Source of the DNA: Pseudobowmanella sp964228145
Lineage (GTDB): Bacteria > Pseudomonadota > Gammaproteobacteria > Enterobacterales > Alteromonadaceae
Direction of reading: 5' to 3'
DNA length: 11,228 nt
Assembly (NCBI GenBank): GCA_964228145.1
Contig: CAXQZJ010000129.1
Location: 1 to 11,228, forward strand
The notes beneath the pieces are model-generated. The model was given only the letters and a program-made list of their open reading frames with translations. It was not told where the DNA came from and made no database searches. The position numbers and the translations under genes are program-made. Every line of letters starts with the position of its first letter. Position 1 is the first letter of the stretch. Positions 1-7,273 of this stretch are shown piece by piece.

Positions 1-309
1 ATCTGTATTGTTTTTTGCCCGCTGATAAATCACCGAGCGGTACATACGATTGATAGGAGCACCACTGGTTTCTGACTCAAAAAAATATTGGCGTAGAAAA
101 GGCCTTAGAAATTCCATCATCCAGCGACCACGGGCGAACAAGGGAAAATTACGCCACAGGGTATGCCGCGTTTGAAACATATCATGCAGACCAATGAGAA
201 ATAATCCGCTAACCGGAACAAACAACCAGACAAGGGGTTTCCAGATTATCGATAATAGCGCGCACAGGGCGAACAACAACGCAAATATCAGAAAAAACAA
301 ATGTCGCAT
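1..309 (-). CDS. FMN-binding glutamate synthase-family protein, N-terminal part (runs off the window)
   Basis: Only the first 103 codons are visible; the gene continues past the left edge. The ATG at 309-307 has a good ribosome site (AAGGA a few bases upstream). The first ~40 residues hold two hydrophobic segments, consistent with a membrane anchor. Next comes a stretch with RHTLWRNFPLF, RPFLRQYFFES and INRMYRSVIYQRAK. This pattern is what I recognise from the N-terminus of stand-alone proteins with a glutamate synthase large-subunit-like FMN domain (related to GltB domain 2). The FMN/Fe-S catalytic part lies outside the window, so activity cannot be judged. The gene is transcribed divergently from the sugar permease. 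The physiological substrate of this membrane-anchored family is not well established, so I do not assign a reaction. Confidence 0.75.
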   Translation of the reverse strand, partial: MRHLFFLIFALLFALCALLSIIWKPLVWLFVPVSGLFLIGLHDMFQTRHTLWRNFPLFARGRWMMEFLRPFLRQYFFESETSGAPINRMYRSVIYQRAKNNTD

Positions 310-369
310 GGCTATCCTTACGAGGACTTTTCGGTATCGTGCCCAACTATGCCAGTGAAGTCGAGTAAG

Positions 370-388
370 ATCGTGACGGAGGCACGAT
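370..388. promoter_or_regulatory. Perfect 6-bp inverted repeat in divergent intergenic region
   Basis: ATCGTG at 370-375 and CACGAT at 383-388 are perfect inverted arms around a 7-base spacer. The site lies between the divergent glutamate-synthase-like gene and the permease, so it could be an operator. No matching regulator is visible in the window and chance occurrence is possible. Confidence 0.25.
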
Positions 389-437
389 ATCGCAGGATGA
401 ACCGAGGGTGTGAATACGTATGTATTTTTACGCCAAT

Positions 438-455
438 TGTCGGCACGACCGGACA
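438..455. promoter_or_regulatory. Candidate operator: imperfect dyad centred on CG, upstream of the permease
   Basis: The 18 bases TGTCGGCACGACCGGACA match in 6 of 9 symmetric positions around a central CG (446-447), about 80 bases before the permease start. LacI-family operators commonly have a central CG, and maltodextrin operons in related bacteria are often under a LacI-type regulator (MalR). The link is inference; no regulator gene is present here. Confidence 0.22.
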
Positions 456-474
456 GTTTAGGTAGTATCTCGCT

Positions 475-486
475 TTAACAAGTTAA
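475..486. promoter_or_regulatory. AT-rich palindrome TTAACAAGTTAA near the permease start
   Basis: Arms TTAAC and GTTAA are perfect around a 2-base centre, about 40 bases before the permease ATG, in the position expected for promoter or operator elements. AT-rich short palindromes occur by chance, so this is only a candidate. Confidence 0.18.
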
Positions 487-524
487 TAACATGCGCCTTT
501 GCTCGTTACAGCAGGAAAACAACA

Positions 525-2048
525 ATGCATAACAAGAAACCACAGCTTGGCTTTTGGCAGATATGGAATATGTGCTTCGGCTTTCTCGGCATTCAATTTG
601 GCTTCGCCTTACAAAATGCCAATGTCAGCCGTATTTTCGAAACCTTAGGGGCAGACTACAACAGTTTGGCCATCCTTTGGGTGGCAGCACCGGTTACCGG
701 TTTGATTGTTCAGCCTATCATCGGCTATCTGAGTGATAACACCTGGACCCGCTTTGGTCGCCGTCGTCCGTACTTCATGTTGGGGGCGATTCTGGCCTGT
801 ATCGCCTTGTTTATCATGCCTCATAGTCCCTCTTTATGGATTGCCGCAGGCATGTTGTGGATTCTGGATGCCTCTATCAATATTTCGATGGAGCCTACCC
901 GGGCATTTGTCGGTGATATGTTACCTAAGAATCAGCGTGGAACTGGCTATGCCATGCAGAGTTTTTTCATTGGTGTGGCCTCAGTTATTGCATCAGCCTT
1001 GCCCTGGATGATGGCCAATTGGTTTGGCATCAGTAACACAGCGCCAGAAGGGATGGTTCCAGACTCGGTTAAATTTTCGTTTTATTTCGGTGGTATTGCC
1101 TTTTTAGCCGCGATTGTTTGGACCGTCGTTACCACTAAAGAATATTCACCTGAAGAGCAAGAAGCATTCGAAAAGGCCGAAATGGCGGAAGCGGGGGCTG
1201 AAGATGTGGTATATCAATCTAAGCCCCGCAGTGCCGCCGCGTATTTTTCCTGGGGAGGAATTTTTACTTTATTTGGCGTGATTGCCTTTGGGCTTATCAA
1301 TCACTTTATCGATATTTTGGATAAGAATTTGTACATTCTCGCCGGCATGTTGCTGGCGTTCGGGCTGCTACAACTGATTGCGGGTTTACTGGCCAAACAA
1401 GAGCGTACAGACAATGGGTTCAGTATTGTGATGGGCGATCTGTTCGCCATGCCTCCAGCCATGAAGCAATTGGCGTTTGTGCAGTTTTTCTCTTGGTTTC
1501 CCTTCTTTGCGATGTGGACCTATATGACCGCTGCGGTGACATCCCATCATTTCGGTACCTCTGATACTACGTCGTCTCTCTATGCCGAGGGAGCAGATTG
1601 GGTAGGTATTCTGTTTTCGACATACAATGGTGTAACAGTCCTAGCGGCATTACTGATCCCTTTACTGGTCAAAGCTATCGGTTTGAAAGTCACTCACATG
1701 GTTAATTTACTGCTGGGCGGCGTTGGCTTTGTGTCATTTTTGTTTATTTCCCAGCCAGATTGGTTAATCGTGCCTATGATTGGCGTTGGATTTGCCTGGG
1801 CATCGATTCTGTCGCTGCCTTATGCGATTTTATCCAACGTCTTGCCGGTGCGAAAAATGGGTGTGTTTATGGGGATCTTTAACTACTTCATTGTACTACC
1901 GCAAATACTCGCCGCCAGTGTACTGGGCTTCCTGGTCAGTAAAGTCTTTGACAATCAACCGGTGTTTGCCATTGTGGTTGGCGGTGCCAGTATGATACTT
2001 GCCGGTATTCTGGCACTTCGAGTACAGCAACCAAAGGATGTTAAGTGA
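525..2048 (+). CDS. MFS/GPH-like sugar permease, probable maltose/maltodextrin transporter
   Basis: A 507-residue inner-membrane protein with about 12 hydrophobic segments in two halves, joined by an acidic cytoplasmic loop (about residues 204-235). The segment D71 to P82, including RFGRRRP (76-82), is the loop 2-3 signature of sucrose/maltose symporters of the GPH/SUT (SLC45-like) group; EPTRAFVGDMLP (123-134) supports this. These carriers import disaccharides or maltodextrins with a cation. The ATG at 525 is preceded by AGGA at suitable spacing. The stop overlaps the start of the downstream amylase by one base, so the two are almost certainly one operon; this context is the main reason to prefer maltose or maltodextrin over sucrose. 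In Shewanella/Alteromonas-type literature this permease has been called MalT, but that symbol denotes an unrelated activator in E. coli, so none is given. Exact substrate is inferred. Confidence 0.85.
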   Translation: MHNKKPQLGFWQIWNMCFGFLGIQFGFALQNANVSRIFETLGADYNSLAILWVAAPVTGLIVQPIIGYLSDNTWTRFGRRRPYFMLGAILACIALFIMPHSPSLWIAAGMLWILDASINISMEPTRAFVGDMLPKNQRGTGYAMQSFFIGVASVIASALPWMMANWFGISNTAPEGMVPDSVKFSFYFGGIAFLAAIVWTVVTTKEYSPEEQEAFEKAEMAEAGAEDVVYQSKPRSAAAYFSWGGIFTLFGVIAFGLINHFIDILDKNLYILAGMLLAFGLLQLIAGLLAKQERTDNGFSIVMGDLFAMPPAMKQLAFVQFFSWFPFFAMWTYMTAAVTSHHFGTSDTTSSLYAEGADWVGILFSTYNGVTVLAALLIPLLVKAIGLKVTHMVNLLLGGVGFVSFLFISQPDWLIVPMIGVGFAWASILSLPYAILSNVLPVRKMGVFMGIFNYFIVLPQILAASVLGFLVSKVFDNQPVFAIVVGGASMILAGILALRVQQPKDVK

Positions 2049-3739
2049 TGAGTAAAAACTATTCAGCTGCGATGATTACAGGGATTGCTGTTGCCACCTT
2101 ATTTGGTTGCAAGAGCACAGAAGATGTAGCCGCGTCCTCAGATATCTCAATGGAGATTGTCGGTACCCAACATCCCTTCGCCAAAGAAGCCGTTTACTTT
2201 TTAATGACAGACCGTTTTGTGGATGGCGATCCCGAAAATAATTACCCCGAACAAGGTGGCGAATACCCCACCTTTAACCGAGTGCTCAACGGACCTGACG
2301 GTCAACAGGCCAATGTAGGGTATATGGGGGGAGATTTTCAGGGCATCGTGAATAACGCCGACTACATTGCTGAGCTAGGTTTCACGGCAGTGTGGTTGTC
2401 GCCAGTGGTAGACAACCCGGATCAGGCATTTAATGGTGGTGACGTGATTGAATTTGGCGGCGCTTTTAAAGATGGCGGCAAGACAGGTTATCACGGTTAT
2501 TGGGCAAGTAACTTTTATCAGGAAGATGAACATTGGGTATCCCCAGGGCTGGACTTTGCTGCATTTGATGCAAAACTGGCCGAGCACGGATTGAAAACTG
2601 TGTTAGATATTGTTGCAAACCACGGCTCTCCTTCATTTACGATGCAACCTGATCAACCTAAGTATGGCGAGCTCTATGACGTGAATGGCCAATTGGTTGC
2701 GGATCATCAGAACCTGCATCCGACAAAGTTAGACAAACAAAATCCATTGCATGTTTTTTTTCGTACCGAGACAGACATCATGCAGTTGTCTAATCTGGAT
2801 GACAGTCATCCTCAAGTCCGTGATTACTTAATTAACTCTTACCTGCATTGGTTAGAAAAGGGGGCTGATGCTATTCGCATCGACACCATTAAACATGTTC
2901 CTCATGCATTCTGGAAAGAGATGAGTGACCGTGTTCGAGCTCAGTATCCAGATTTGTTTATGTTCGGGGAAAGCTATGATTATAACGCTGACTTTATCGC
3001 GCAACATACCTTGCCGGAAAATGGCGCGATTTCGGTGTTAGATTTCCCGGGACAGGCCGCGATGGCAAAGGTTTTTACTGACCCTGACAGCGACTTTGCT
3101 CAACTGGCTGACTATTTGTACTTGACCGACAGTCCGTACAATAACCCTTATGAGCTGACAACCTTTTACGATAATCATGACATGCCGCGAATTAATGCCA
3201 GTGACGAGGGTTTTATTGATGCCCACAATTGGTTATTTACCAGCCGTGGTATTCCTGTTGTGTATATGGGCTCAGAAATGGGCTTTATGCGTGGAACCGC
3301 GGAGCACACAGGTAATCGCAATTATCTGGGACAGGCGCGCCTGCAAATGGCCCGTAAGAGTCCGATATTTACTAATCTCAAGCGCATCGCAAACCTGCGC
3401 AAACAGTTACCCGCTTTGCAACGTGGGGTTCAGGTCAATATTGAATTAGCAGGTCATAAGGCAGCATTTTATCGAGTCATACAAACTGACCAAATCCAGC
3501 AAATCGCACTGGTTTTACTGAATAAAAGTGATCACACCATGCAATTTTCGGTGTCAGATAAATTGCAGGCTGGGGTGTGGAAAAACCAGATTACCGGTCA
3601 GGTTAGGTCGGTGCAGGATATCCTTACCGATAGCGTTCCTGCCCATGGTGTCAGTGTTTGGGTGCTGGATCAACCAGTGATGAATCCCGCCTTGCTGGCT
3701 CAACTCCAATACCAACAGAAGCACCTTAATCGTCAATAA
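2048..3739 (+). CDS. Alpha-amylase-family (GH13) glycoside hydrolase, lipoprotein
   Basis: A 563-residue GH13 (beta/alpha)8 enzyme acting on alpha-1,4-glucans. The N-terminus is a lipoprotein signal peptide with lipobox LFGC (Cys21); Lys at +2 is compatible with outer-membrane sorting. The four conserved GH13 regions are present: DIVANH (187-192), AIRIDTIKH with the nucleophile D279, MFGESY with the acid/base E308, and FYDNHD with the transition-state stabiliser D378. The opening YFLMTDRFVDGDPENN resembles the CGTase/periplasmic amylase branch. A small beta-rich C-terminal domain follows (about 465-542). The enzyme probably trims maltodextrins in the periplasm or on the surface to feed the permease encoded just upstream. 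ATG 2048 is chosen over the adjacent GTG 2045 because AAGGAT (2034-2039) is spaced well for it and it overlaps the upstream TGA. Hydrolase versus transferase specificity cannot be fixed from sequence alone. Confidence 0.9.
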   Translation: MSKNYSAAMITGIAVATLFGCKSTEDVAASSDISMEIVGTQHPFAKEAVYFLMTDRFVDGDPENNYPEQGGEYPTFNRVLNGPDGQQANVGYMGGDFQGIVNNADYIAELGFTAVWLSPVVDNPDQAFNGGDVIEFGGAFKDGGKTGYHGYWASNFYQEDEHWVSPGLDFAAFDAKLAEHGLKTVLDIVANHGSPSFTMQPDQPKYGELYDVNGQLVADHQNLHPTKLDKQNPLHVFFRTETDIMQLSNLDDSHPQVRDYLINSYLHWLEKGADAIRIDTIKHVPHAFWKEMSDRVRAQYPDLFMFGESYDYNADFIAQHTLPENGAISVLDFPGQAAMAKVFTDPDSDFAQLADYLYLTDSPYNNPYELTTFYDNHDMPRINASDEGFIDAHNWLFTSRGIPVVYMGSEMGFMRGTAEHTGNRNYLGQARLQMARKSPIFTNLKRIANLRKQLPALQRGVQVNIELAGHKAAFYRVIQTDQIQQIALVLLNKSDHTMQFSVSDKLQAGVWKNQITGQVRSVQDILTDSVPAHGVSVWVLDQPVMNPALLAQLQYQQKHLNRQ

Positions 3740-3750
3740 ATCACAGCTGT

Positions 3751-3790
3751 ACCACTGCTCAGCAAAGACCGTGAGCAGTGGTCGTATTTC
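3751..3790 (+). terminator. Probable rho-independent terminator after the amylase gene
   Basis: A perfect 11-bp stem, ACCACTGCTCA (3751-3761) with TGAGCAGTGGT (3772-3782), encloses a 10-base loop and begins 11 bases after the amylase stop. The following tract (cgtatttc) is only weakly T-rich, so termination may be partial or the hairpin may stabilise the mRNA end. Confidence 0.6.
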
Positions 3791-3791
3791 A

Positions 3792-3827
3792 ATCTGATTG
3801 GCCACAGTAACATTGAGGCCATCAGAT
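3792..3827. other. Second long hairpin in the amylase / response-regulator gap
   Basis: ATCTGAT-T-GGCC (3792-3803) pairs with GGCC-ATCAGAT (3817-3827), giving 11 bp with one bulged T and a 13-base loop. No T-tract follows, so it is not a classical terminator. It could be a processing or attenuation element, part of a two-hairpin terminator, or an operator. Confidence 0.45.
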
Positions 3828-4068
3828 CCTTGTCACGCCATTAGTTGCATACTTCATATGACGAACACAGGTTAATAGATGGGCAATGGCCAGGGTTGTT
3901 GCCAGAAAACCGAAAAATGACTTAATGAAATTACGTAATTTTCCGTTAAAAAGATAAATCCGGTGTGCTCACTGAGCCCCATTGCACTATGCTATTAGCA
4001 GAAAACAACCGTCGTTGACGTGAACAGGCTTTGTCAGCGAGCCTTAGTAGTACAGGAACTAATTCATT
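3828..4068. other. Gene-free leader region before the CheC/PAS/DUF1566 cluster
   Basis: This part of the 329-base intergenic stretch has no credible gene and must hold the promoter of the four-gene cluster. A perfect 14-bp palindrome AAATTACGTAATTT lies at 3928-3941 and is a candidate regulator site. TATGCT at 3988-3993 could be a -10 box, but the matching -35 (TGCTCA at 3965-3970) is poor. The ribosome site for the first gene is AGGA at 4054-4057, spaced 11 bases from the ATG. Confidence 0.35.
3928..3941. promoter_or_regulatory. 14-bp perfect palindrome, candidate regulator-binding site
   Basis: AAATTACGTAATTT is self-complementary over 14 bases, about 130 bases upstream of the response-regulator start and about 60 bases before a possible -10 box. 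Its position fits an activator or repressor site; the binding protein is unknown. Confidence 0.3.
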
Positions 4069-5061
4069 ATGTTTTCAGTTGTCATTTGCGATGACTCTCT
4101 GGTTGCGCGTAAACAGGTTGCCAAATGTTTACCCGATGACTGGGACGTATCAGTGCATTTTGCCAAAAACGGATCAGAAGCCATCGAACTGATCGGCGAG
4201 GGCAAAGGCCAATTATTGCTTTTAGATTTGAACATGCCTGTGATGGATGGCTATGAAACACTAAAAGTGATCCAGCAGCAGGGTTTCGCAACCCGCACTA
4301 TCGTGATTTCCGGCGATATTCAACCTGAAGCTCACCAGCGTGTAGAAAGCCTCGGTGCGCTGGCATTCATTCACAAACCAGTAAAACCCGACACCCTGCT
4401 GGGTCTGCTTAAACAACATGGACTGTTTGATCAACAAAGCGAAAGTGAAGAGGAATTGGAGCGACTGGATCCGGCAATCAGGGATTGTTATCAGGAAATC
4501 AGCAATATCGCCATGGGACAGGCAGGCGACCACTTAGCGCGCATGCTCAACGTGTTTGTGGAGTTACCTATACCCAATGTCAATCTGATCGAAATGTCGG
4601 AATTACATATGATGCTTACCGATATTGAAGAAAAAGAGACAGTGTCGGGAATCTGTCAGGGGTTTGTCGGACCAGGGGTAAGTGGCGAGGCCCTGTTCAT
4701 TGTCAGCGATAGTGGTGTGGGGGAACTGGCAGCCATTTTGGGTTTAAGCGGAGATATCGATGACAGAGCTCAGCTAGAAGTGTTAATGGATGCGGCCAAT
4801 ATACTTATCGGGTCCTGTTTAAATGGTTTGGCAAACCAGTTAGATCTTCACTTCAGTCAGGGTCACCCCATGGTGTTGGGACAGCATTACAATATCCGTG
4901 ACCTGATCAACACCAACAAGGTGAGGTGGCGCAGAACCTTGGCAATTGAACTTAGCTATGGGCTAGAAGGTTTCCGAGCTCACTGTGATTTATTGCTTTT
5001 TATTACTGAAGAGTCGATGAACATTATGAATGCCAAATTGGCTCACCTGTTGGAGGACTGA
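4069..5061 (+). CDS. Response regulator: receiver domain fused to CheC-type phosphatase domain
   Basis: A 330-residue cytoplasmic signalling protein. Residues 1-120 are a receiver domain: acidic pocket D8/D9, phosphoacceptor D53 in LLDLNMP, switch S81, and K103 in the HKPV motif. After a charged linker (121-134), residues 135-330 match CheC/CheX-type CheY-P phosphatases. The pattern D139-x3-E143-x2-N146-x22-P169 fits the CheC active-site consensus exactly. A second copy, E237-x3-D241-x2-N244-x22-P267, is present with Asp in place of the key Glu. Proteins of this family remove phosphate from receiver domains; the fused receiver probably gates that activity or is its own target. There is no DNA-binding domain. 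The gene starts a tight cluster with the PAS protein (2-base gap) and two exported proteins. The cognate kinase and target are not in the window. Confidence 0.88.
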   Translation: MFSVVICDDSLVARKQVAKCLPDDWDVSVHFAKNGSEAIELIGEGKGQLLLLDLNMPVMDGYETLKVIQQQGFATRTIVISGDIQPEAHQRVESLGALAFIHKPVKPDTLLGLLKQHGLFDQQSESEEELERLDPAIRDCYQEISNIAMGQAGDHLARMLNVFVELPIPNVNLIEMSELHMMLTDIEEKETVSGICQGFVGPGVSGEALFIVSDSGVGELAAILGLSGDIDDRAQLEVLMDAANILIGSCLNGLANQLDLHFSQGHPMVLGQHYNIRDLINTNKVRWRRTLAIELSYGLEGFRAHCDLLLFITEESMNIMNAKLAHLLED

Positions 5062-5063
5062 CA

Positions 5064-5540
5064 ATGCAGCAGGAAGAAATTCAGGAATTCCACTGGATGA
5101 TGACATTGTTGCAAAATGTTGACGTCGGGCTGGTGGTATTGGACAGGGATTACAAGGTGAAAGTATGGAATGGTTTTATGGAAAGCCATTCAGGTCTATT
5201 ACCCAGCCATGTACGGGATAAAAGTTTATTTGAGCTATTTACTGAAATTGACCGCGATTGGTTCAAACGTAAAGCCTGGCCGGTATTTGAGTTGCGCAAC
5301 CGCGCTTTTATTATTTGGGAGCAGACGCCGTATCTTATCAGGTTTCCTAATTATCGGCCGATAACAGGCAGTGAAGAAGTGATGTATCAGAATATCACTT
5401 TATCACCGATCGTCAGTCCGACAGGCAATGTCGATGCTATTTGCCTGATGATCTATGACGTGACAGACGTAGCTGCCGGTAAAAAAGCGCTGGAGTCTAC
5501 TCAGGTCGCACTGAACGAGACATTAGAACAACGAGGATAA
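5064..5540 (+). CDS. Stand-alone PAS-domain protein
   Basis: A 158-residue soluble protein, essentially one PAS sensor domain (about residues 10-135). An N-terminal helix leads into VDVGLVVLDRDYKVKVWN (19-36), the typical first PAS strands, and the domain closes with NITLSPIV...GNVDAICLMIYDVTD (110-135). A short helix rich in A, L, E and K follows (136-156), resembling the signalling helix that normally leads to a kinase or GGDEF domain, but the frame stops there. It therefore has no enzymatic output and must act by protein-protein contact, plausibly with the receiver-CheC protein encoded 2 bases upstream. No ligand-binding residues (haem His, flavin Cys) can be assigned. Start ATG 5064 has an excellent GGAGG (5052-5056) inside the end of the preceding gene, indicating coupled translation. 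Confidence 0.8.
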   Translation: MQQEEIQEFHWMMTLLQNVDVGLVVLDRDYKVKVWNGFMESHSGLLPSHVRDKSLFELFTEIDRDWFKRKAWPVFELRNRAFIIWEQTPYLIRFPNYRPITGSEEVMYQNITLSPIVSPTGNVDAICLMIYDVTDVAAGKKALESTQVALNETLEQRG

Positions 5541-5545
5541 CAGTG
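5533..5545 (+). promoter_or_regulatory. Ribosome-binding site that favours the GTG start of the PKD/DUF1566 lipoprotein
   Basis: GAGGA (5533-5537) lies 5 bases before GTG 5543, inside the end of the PAS gene. The alternative ATG at 5564 has only CGGA almost touching it, a poor spacing. Both starts keep the lipoprotein signal. Confidence 0.55.
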
Positions 5546-7273
5546 ACGCAATCAGACACGGATATGAAACGTTTTTCAGTGGTGCCGGTTCAATGGGTTG
5601 TGAGCTTGCTATTGTGTTTAACCTTGACAGCATGCGGCGGTGGTTTGGATGCCGATGAAGACGACAGCAATAATCAATCACCTGCGGCGAATGTGATTGC
5701 GGCGTCAGATTTTAGTGCCAATGAAGAAACCACGGTTGCATTAACGGCTAACGGCCGTGGTCAAACTGAAGCGTTAACCTATGGGTGGCGCGTTTCTCCG
5801 GCATTAACGATTAACCATCCTGATACCAGCAGTCCGGATGCCACCTTTCAGGCACCGACAGTAACCACTAATACTCAATACCGTTTTACCGTAACTGTGA
5901 CTGATGCGAATGGCAACACTGCCAGCGATGAGTTGGTAGTCACTATCGTTCCAGTCAACGAGCCGCCTGTGGCTGTCATCGTTGCCAACGCTTATCCGGG
6001 CTTTGATCCCAACAATTACCCTGCGGGCGCAGAAATTCGCCTGGATGCCAGCCAAAGCTATGATGTCGACTCGGTTCAGGCGACTGAAATCGCCGATTGG
6101 AGTTGGCAGCAATCCAGTGGTCCGGATGTCACTGACGGCTTAAGTCTGAATGGTAGTGAACTGGTATTCGATGCACCGATTCGGGATCCCGGACCGACAC
6201 TGACCTTTGTGCTGACAGTGACCGATCACGAAGGAGCGACGGCCACCACGCAAATTGTACTCTCGGTCTTGTCTGCGCAAGATACACTGCCAACGGTTTC
6301 AGCAGGCAGTGACCACGGGGTTCAAAGCGGTGATGTTATTTTATTGCGCGGTGCGGCTGCATCGGTTAATCCACAAGCTTATCCGTTGTCTTACCGATGG
6401 TTAAATGACTCGGCGTTACAGCCACAAATCGTCGCTGCAAATGCACTACAAACCTATGCGATTGCCCCGCTGGTCAGCGACACACAAATGGCGACGTTTT
6501 CACTACAAGTGACAGACGCCTACGGCAACACGGTGGAAGACAGTGTGTCAGTGGTGATTGAGAAGGCGCCGTTGGCACGAATAAATGACACCGGCGTTGC
6601 CCTGCGTACCGACGCTCAAGGAATCGCCAGCGCGCCGATCAGTGACTATCCGGGACAGGATGCCGACCGCGGTCGTGATTCTGCCGCCCAAGCTGGACAA
6701 TTAGCCAAGGCGGGTAAAGGTGATAAGGGCTTCGATTTTACCCGCTTAGATTATCTCGGTGACGAAATAGGCGATAACGATCCTCTTTGGAGTTGTGTTC
6801 GTGACAATCTGACAGGTCTGATTTGGGAACGCAAAATCCCCGGCGACCCTATCCATAGTAACGACTTTACCTATACCTGGTACTCAGGCTCCAATAATGG
6901 CGGCTATGAGGGCGTCCGAGGTAGCACCAATACAAGCTGTGGCATCTCCAGCTGTGATACCAACAGCTATGTGATTGCGATCAACACTAAAGGATTGTGT
7001 GGCTATTATGACTGGCGTCTGCCAACCCCGGAAGAGCTGCTATCGATCATGCATTACGGTCAAAGTGCACCTCCATTAATTGATCAGAATTACTTTCCGT
7101 TTGCCACCGTCAGTAACGCGACACAGGTTTGGTATTGGAGTAACTCATCCAGTGCTGATGGCATTAGCAGTACCGCACAGAATGCGTGGGCCATGGATGT
7201 AAATTCTGGCAACGATAACTTTCTGAACAAGTCTACGCCGGCCTATATTCGATTAGTAAGGGGAGGCAGATAA
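5543..7273 (+). CDS. Lipoprotein with three PKD/Ig-like repeats and a C-terminal DUF1566 (Lcl-type) domain
   Basis: A 576-residue exported protein (GTG start; 569 from ATG 5564). A hydrophobic segment ends in lipobox LTAC with Cys31; Gly at +2 suggests the outer membrane. After an acidic, Asn-rich linker come three Ig/PKD-like beta modules at about 50-137, 142-242 and 250-341, each ending in a strand such as FTVTVTDANG, FVLTVTDHEG or LQVTDAYGN. A linker with YPGQDADRGRDS (369-380) precedes a DUF1566 domain (about 415-573) marked by LTGLIWE, YDWRLPTPEELL and the terminal YIRLVRGG. Four Cys (418, 466, 471, 486) may form disulfides. DUF1566 occurs at the end of Legionella collagen-like adhesin Lcl and is probably C-type-lectin-like, so a surface binding or adhesion role is plausible but inferred. 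The stop abuts the next gene, which also encodes DUF1566. Confidence 0.82.
   Translation: MTQSDTDMKRFSVVPVQWVVSLLLCLTLTACGGGLDADEDDSNNQSPAANVIAASDFSANEETTVALTANGRGQTEALTYGWRVSPALTINHPDTSSPDATFQAPTVTTNTQYRFTVTVTDANGNTASDELVVTIVPVNEPPVAVIVANAYPGFDPNNYPAGAEIRLDASQSYDVDSVQATEIADWSWQQSSGPDVTDGLSLNGSELVFDAPIRDPGPTLTFVLTVTDHEGATATTQIVLSVLSAQDTLPTVSAGSDHGVQSGDVILLRGAAASVNPQAYPLSYRWLNDSALQPQIVAANALQTYAIAPLVSDTQMATFSLQVTDAYGNTVEDSVSVVIEKAPLARINDTGVALRTDAQGIASAPISDYPGQDADRGRDSAAQAGQLAKAGKGDKGFDFTRLDYLGDEIGDNDPLWSCVRDNLTGLIWERKIPGDPIHSNDFTYTWYSGSNNGGYEGVRGSTNTSCGISSCDTNSYVIAINTKGLCGYYDWRLPTPEELLSIMHYGQSAPPLIDQNYFPFATVSNATQVWYWSNSSSADGISSTAQNAWAMDVNSGNDNFLNKSTPAYIRLVRGGR

Noticed and set aside
409..424. 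Possible CRP site beginning TGTGA before the permease
   Set aside because: The second half-site (ATGTA) matches TCACA at only one position.
2045..2047. GTG as start of the amylase gene
   Set aside because: The next codon is ATG 2048, with better spacing from AAGGAT; the extra residue would add nothing.
3888..3902. Possible sigma-54 promoter (TGGCC ... TTGCC) upstream of the response regulator
   Set aside because: The distance between the GG and GC elements is 11 bases, one more than the strict -24/-12 spacing, and the bases after GG do not match well.
3879..3920. Tiny 13-codon open frame in the gap before the response regulator
   Set aside because: No ribosome site and far too short to distinguish from chance.
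5804..6112. A 102-codon minus-strand frame opposite the PKD-like region
   Set aside because: Antisense shadow of a strongly supported gene; no signal or motif.
5541..7273. Idea that a GGDEF domain continues from the PAS gene in another frame (frameshift)
   Set aside because: The region downstream encodes a clean lipoprotein with PKD-like and DUF1566 domains; no GGDEF motif is seen in the visible frames.
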